From: Chloracidobacterium sp.
GTDB taxonomy: Bacteria > Acidobacteriota > Blastocatellia > Pyrinomonadales > Pyrinomonadaceae
Assembly (NCBI GenBank): GCA_016716305.1
Contig: JADJWP010000002.1
Coordinates: 928,501 to 992,500 of the forward strand
DNA: 64,000 bases
Direction of reading: 5' to 3'
The position numbers and the translations under genes are program-made. This document shows, one piece after another, positions 61,816-64,000 of this stretch; positions within the stretch are counted from its first letter, which is position 1, and every line of letters starts with the position of its first letter. Below the pieces are notes generated by a model. That model was not told the DNA's origin and made no database searches. It saw only the letters and a list, made by a program, of their open reading frames with translations.

Positions 61816-62445
61816 TTGCCGCGGCAAACGCACTGGATTGTGGGGATAAACGCGTTGGAAGCTTCTAAAGCGGTCGAATTTAACGGTGCTGACCTTGTGC
61901 GTCGCGCGCGATCTGGCGACGGCGCGGCTTGGGAGGAGATCGTTACCGCATTTTCGCGACGGATCTTCAATCTTGCGTACAGGTTTACGTCGAGTGTTGA
62001 CGCTGCAGAGGATCTAACACAGGAAGTTTTTATTCGGATCTACCGGACGTTAGATCAATACGACGCCAAGCAGGGCGACCTCGCAAACTGGCTGATGAGA
62101 CTCGCGAGGAATTTGATAATCGATGACTATCGGCACCGCCAGCGAAATCCGCAAAACACGATGGCGGATGCGGTCGATGATCACCAGTATCATCTTAGAG
62201 CTGTCGGCACCTCTGCTCATAAGGAAATGGAACGCCGCGAACTTGCGGCCCAGGTACAAGACGGAATTGATAAGCTGCCGGCCGATTTGAAAACCTGTGT
62301 GATTCTTCGGGATATCGAGGAATTGAGCTATCAGGAGATCGTTGAGGTACTCAAGATCCCTGAAGGAACCGTAAAATCGCGAATAAACCGAGGGCGTATT
62401 GAACTTGCGAAGATATTAAGAAGAATGAGGGTAGTGGCGGTGTGA
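61816..62445 (+). CDS. ECF-type RNA polymerase sigma factor
   Basis: 209 residues if TTG at 61816 is used; GTG at 61840 is an alternative, and the true start is unsure. The conserved core begins ADLVRRARSGDGAAWEEIV. Region 2 includes RIFNLAYRFTSSVDAAEDLTQEVFIRIYRTLDQY and region 4 DKLPADLKTCVILRDIEELSYQEIVEVLKIPEGTVKSRINRGRIELAKILR. An out-of-frame mini-ORF of 14 codons (ATG at 61805, SD GGCGGAG) overlaps this start. It is followed by an anti-sigma gene and a B-box membrane protein. Confidence 0.9.
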   Translation: MPRQTHWIVGINALEASKAVEFNGADLVRRARSGDGAAWEEIVTAFSRRIFNLAYRFTSSVDAAEDLTQEVFIRIYRTLDQYDAKQGDLANWLMRLARNLIIDDYRHRQRNPQNTMADAVDDHQYHLRAVGTSAHKEMERRELAAQVQDGIDKLPADLKTCVILRDIEELSYQEIVEVLKIPEGTVKSRINRGRIELAKILRRMRVVAV

Positions 62446-62514
62446 TTTAGGCGACGGGCAAATGTGTCAATTTTTGACGTCAAATCAATGGCCAATGTTC
62501 AAGGGGTTAGAGAA

Positions 62515-63297
62515 ATGGCAAGTGAACGAGAAATTTTGATTGACTGTTCGACTTTTGAGGAATCGATCTCAGATTACCTTGAGCGAACCCTTAGCAACTC
62601 GGCCCACAAGGCGGTTGCAGAGCATGCATTGAAATGCCCTCTTTGCCACACGCTCTTGAATGAAGTAAAAGAATCTCTTGCTGCCTGCCGCGAACTCGCC
62701 GCGATCGAGTCTCCTTTAACTCTCTTGGAGGCACGCATCTTATCAAAGACGATGCCTGAGACCTCGATGCAATGCGAGGAATTCGAAAGCCACTTGACGG
62801 ACTATCTCGACGGCTTTCTTCCTGCACAGCTTTTCCATCGATGGGAGCGGCATGCGGTTCTTTGTGACGATTGTACAGATCTACCGGGAACAGTAGTCAG
62901 GTCGCTCGCTGCTCTTGTAACCTATAAATTGGAAGAGCTGCCGATCCCGGCTGGCCTCAATGAAAGAATCTTGCAGAGCACGTTAGGATCGGAGATCGCT
63001 GTTGGTGCGAATGATCCTTTGATGGGCCGGATCATGGATTGGATTCGTGAAATACGCTTCCCGATATCGGTTCCGCAGCTTGCACCTGTCGCGATGATGC
63101 TAATGTTCGCGTTCTTGTTCATAAGTCAAACGGTCTCAGCAGATGGAACGCTTTCAGATGTCTATTCGAAGAGCATACAGATCGCCGAACAGACATACCG
63201 TCAGAGTTCTGAAGCGTTCTCAGGCACAAGCGACGGACAGCCGCGTCCGGCCGAACCGGCGAATGGAACTACCTTTGTTGAGGGCGATCGACGATGA
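62515..63297 (+). CDS. Membrane anti-sigma factor with two zinc-finger modules
   Basis: 260 residues from the ATG at 62515 (AAGGGG upstream; GTG at 62464 is possible). Two HxxxCxxC modules: EHALKCPLCHTLL (about residue 38) and RHAVLCDDCTDL (about 115), each preceded by an acidic CxxFExxLxDYLD-type helix. The membrane helix is LAPVAMMLMFAFLFISQTV near residue 195, and a short Ser/Pro-rich periplasmic tail follows. ZAS-type anti-sigma factors hold the partner sigma factor inactive until a signal. Ends with ATGA overlap with the next gene. Confidence 0.87.
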   Translation: MASEREILIDCSTFEESISDYLERTLSNSAHKAVAEHALKCPLCHTLLNEVKESLAACRELAAIESPLTLLEARILSKTMPETSMQCEEFESHLTDYLDGFLPAQLFHRWERHAVLCDDCTDLPGTVVRSLAALVTYKLEELPIPAGLNERILQSTLGSEIAVGANDPLMGRIMDWIREIRFPISVPQLAPVAMMLMFAFLFISQTVSADGTLSDVYSKSIQIAEQTYRQSSEAFSGTSDGQPRPAEPANGTTFVEGDRR

Positions 63298-64000
63298 ATT
63301 GTGCATATCACAGTCAGAACGTAGCGGTAGTCCAGTGCAACGGATGCGGGAAGGCCTTATGCCCTGCGTGCGACCATCGCATCAAGGGATTCCCTTATTG
63401 TCAGGATTGTATCGTCTTGGGCGTCGATCTTCTTCGACAGCAGAACCAGTCGAATTACGTACCGTTCATAAAGAAACGGACCTCTCCGATCGTCGCCACG
63501 CTCCTGTCGTTTGTGTTGCCCGGGCTCGGGGCGGCCTATAATGGTCAGACCGTTAAAGCGCTTGTATATTTCGCGATATTTGTTGGCCTTTTTCAAATGT
63601 CGGTGTTGACGGGCGGAACTCCGCTCTTTGTCCTCGGCTTTGTCGGAATGTGGTTCTTTGCCGCCCTTGATTCCTGGCGAACCGCGCAAATGATACGCTC
63701 CGGCTTAACACCGGACGTTGCAGAAGACATTTTCGTGAAGCGATTTTCGGGGAACCCGAAACTGTGGGGCATTGTTCTTACGATACTCGGCGGCGCATTT
63801 CTATTGCAGAGTATTTTCAACATCCGCGGCTTGATGCGCGGCCTAATGCCCGCAATGTTGATCGGCTTGGGCATCTATATACTTCGCGGTTATATTTTCA
63901 AACCGAAAGACGAAGAAAGCAATTGGGTAGATTTCGACAGTGCCCGTCCGGCCCCATTATTTGTTAGTGCTAAGACCGATCGCGGCGTTAGACATGAGAG
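63294..64000 (+). CDS. B-box-type zinc finger membrane protein, 3'-truncated by the window edge
   Basis: The ATG at 63294 overlaps the anti-sigma stop (ATGA). Without a stop before base 64000 at least 235 residues are encoded. The N-terminus MNCAYHSQNVAVVQCNGCGK and LCPACDH...PYCQDCIV form a B-box zinc finger (Cys/His pairs). Three or more hydrophobic segments follow (PIVATLLSFVLPGLGAAYNG; ALVYFAIFVGLFQM; LFVLGFVGMWFFAAL). The third-gene position in a sigma/anti-sigma operon suggests a regulatory or sensing role. Confidence 0.85.
   Translation, partial: MNCAYHSQNVAVVQCNGCGKALCPACDHRIKGFPYCQDCIVLGVDLLRQQNQSNYVPFIKKRTSPIVATLLSFVLPGLGAAYNGQTVKALVYFAIFVGLFQMSVLTGGTPLFVLGFVGMWFFAALDSWRTAQMIRSGLTPDVAEDIFVKRFSGNPKLWGIVLTILGGAFLLQSIFNIRGLMRGLMPAMLIGLGIYILRGYIFKPKDEESNWVDFDSARPAPLFVSAKTDRGVRHE

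Overview
The window looks like chromosomal DNA of an Acidobacteriota bacterium, most likely class Blastocatellia (Pyrinomonadaceae-like). The basis is two proteins resembling the VWFA-related family typical of Acidobacteria, secreted proteins with FG-GAP/VCBS-type repeats, several Ser/Thr kinases and a PP2C phosphatase, TonB-C/TPR proteins, and moderate GC content. This is inference from gene content; no rRNA is present. No insertion sequence, prophage or CRISPR array was seen.

Layout. 1-4.4 kb: end of a Tyr/Gly-rich protein, then a membrane Ser/Thr kinase and a VWFA protein coupled by a GTGA overlap. 4.8-14 kb: recA, a lipoprotein, tRNA-Phe, rarA, a creatininase-like protein, a TetR regulator, an S41 peptidase, a receiver-like protein, a DnaC-like ATPase and the methionine-sulfoxide reductase pair msrQ/msrP. 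15.4-18.7 kb: a membrane pseudokinase and a TPR-TonB protein. 18.8-20.5 kb: deoC and an rpiB-like gene, both with N-terminal extensions resembling cargo tags of bacterial microcompartments. 20.5-22.4 kb: hpt, rplU, rpmA.

22.5-23.7 kb is gene-free and the most unusual part. It holds 16 perfect copies of a 7-bp repeat, four DnaA-box-like TTTTCCACA motifs, and a roughly 500-nt structured RNA with its own promoter, at least eleven hairpins (many with GNRA or UUCG loops) and an intrinsic terminator. I could not match this RNA to RNase P, tmRNA, 6S or SRP RNA.

23.7-43.5 kb: two MacB/FtsX permeases, the housekeeping run obgE-nadD-rsfS-rlmH-dksA-like-comF, a sugar dehydrogenase with six 45-residue repeats, tsaD, a DUF305 lipoprotein, a PDZ-membrane-GAF-PP2C phosphatase, a DUF885 protein, a VWFA protein with deoB, and a VCBS repeat protein.

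43.5-54.3 kb is a sulfur/thiol/electrophile stress island, nearly all on the minus strand. An ArsR regulator with a perfect operator heads rhodanese, MBL-rhodanese, ferritin-like DUF2202, TauE/SafE, a 29-residue membrane microprotein and DUF302. Beside it lie trxA, osmC, an old-yellow-enzyme reductase, an alcohol/quinone dehydrogenase, yceI and an Rrf2 regulator. The Rrf2 and trxA promoters share the operator TGTAAC-N7-GTTACA. 54.3-64 kb: a LysM lytic transglycosylase, lon, a secreted protein, nrdR, a flippase-like protein, and a sigma factor/two-zinc-finger anti-sigma/B-box membrane protein operon that runs off the right edge.
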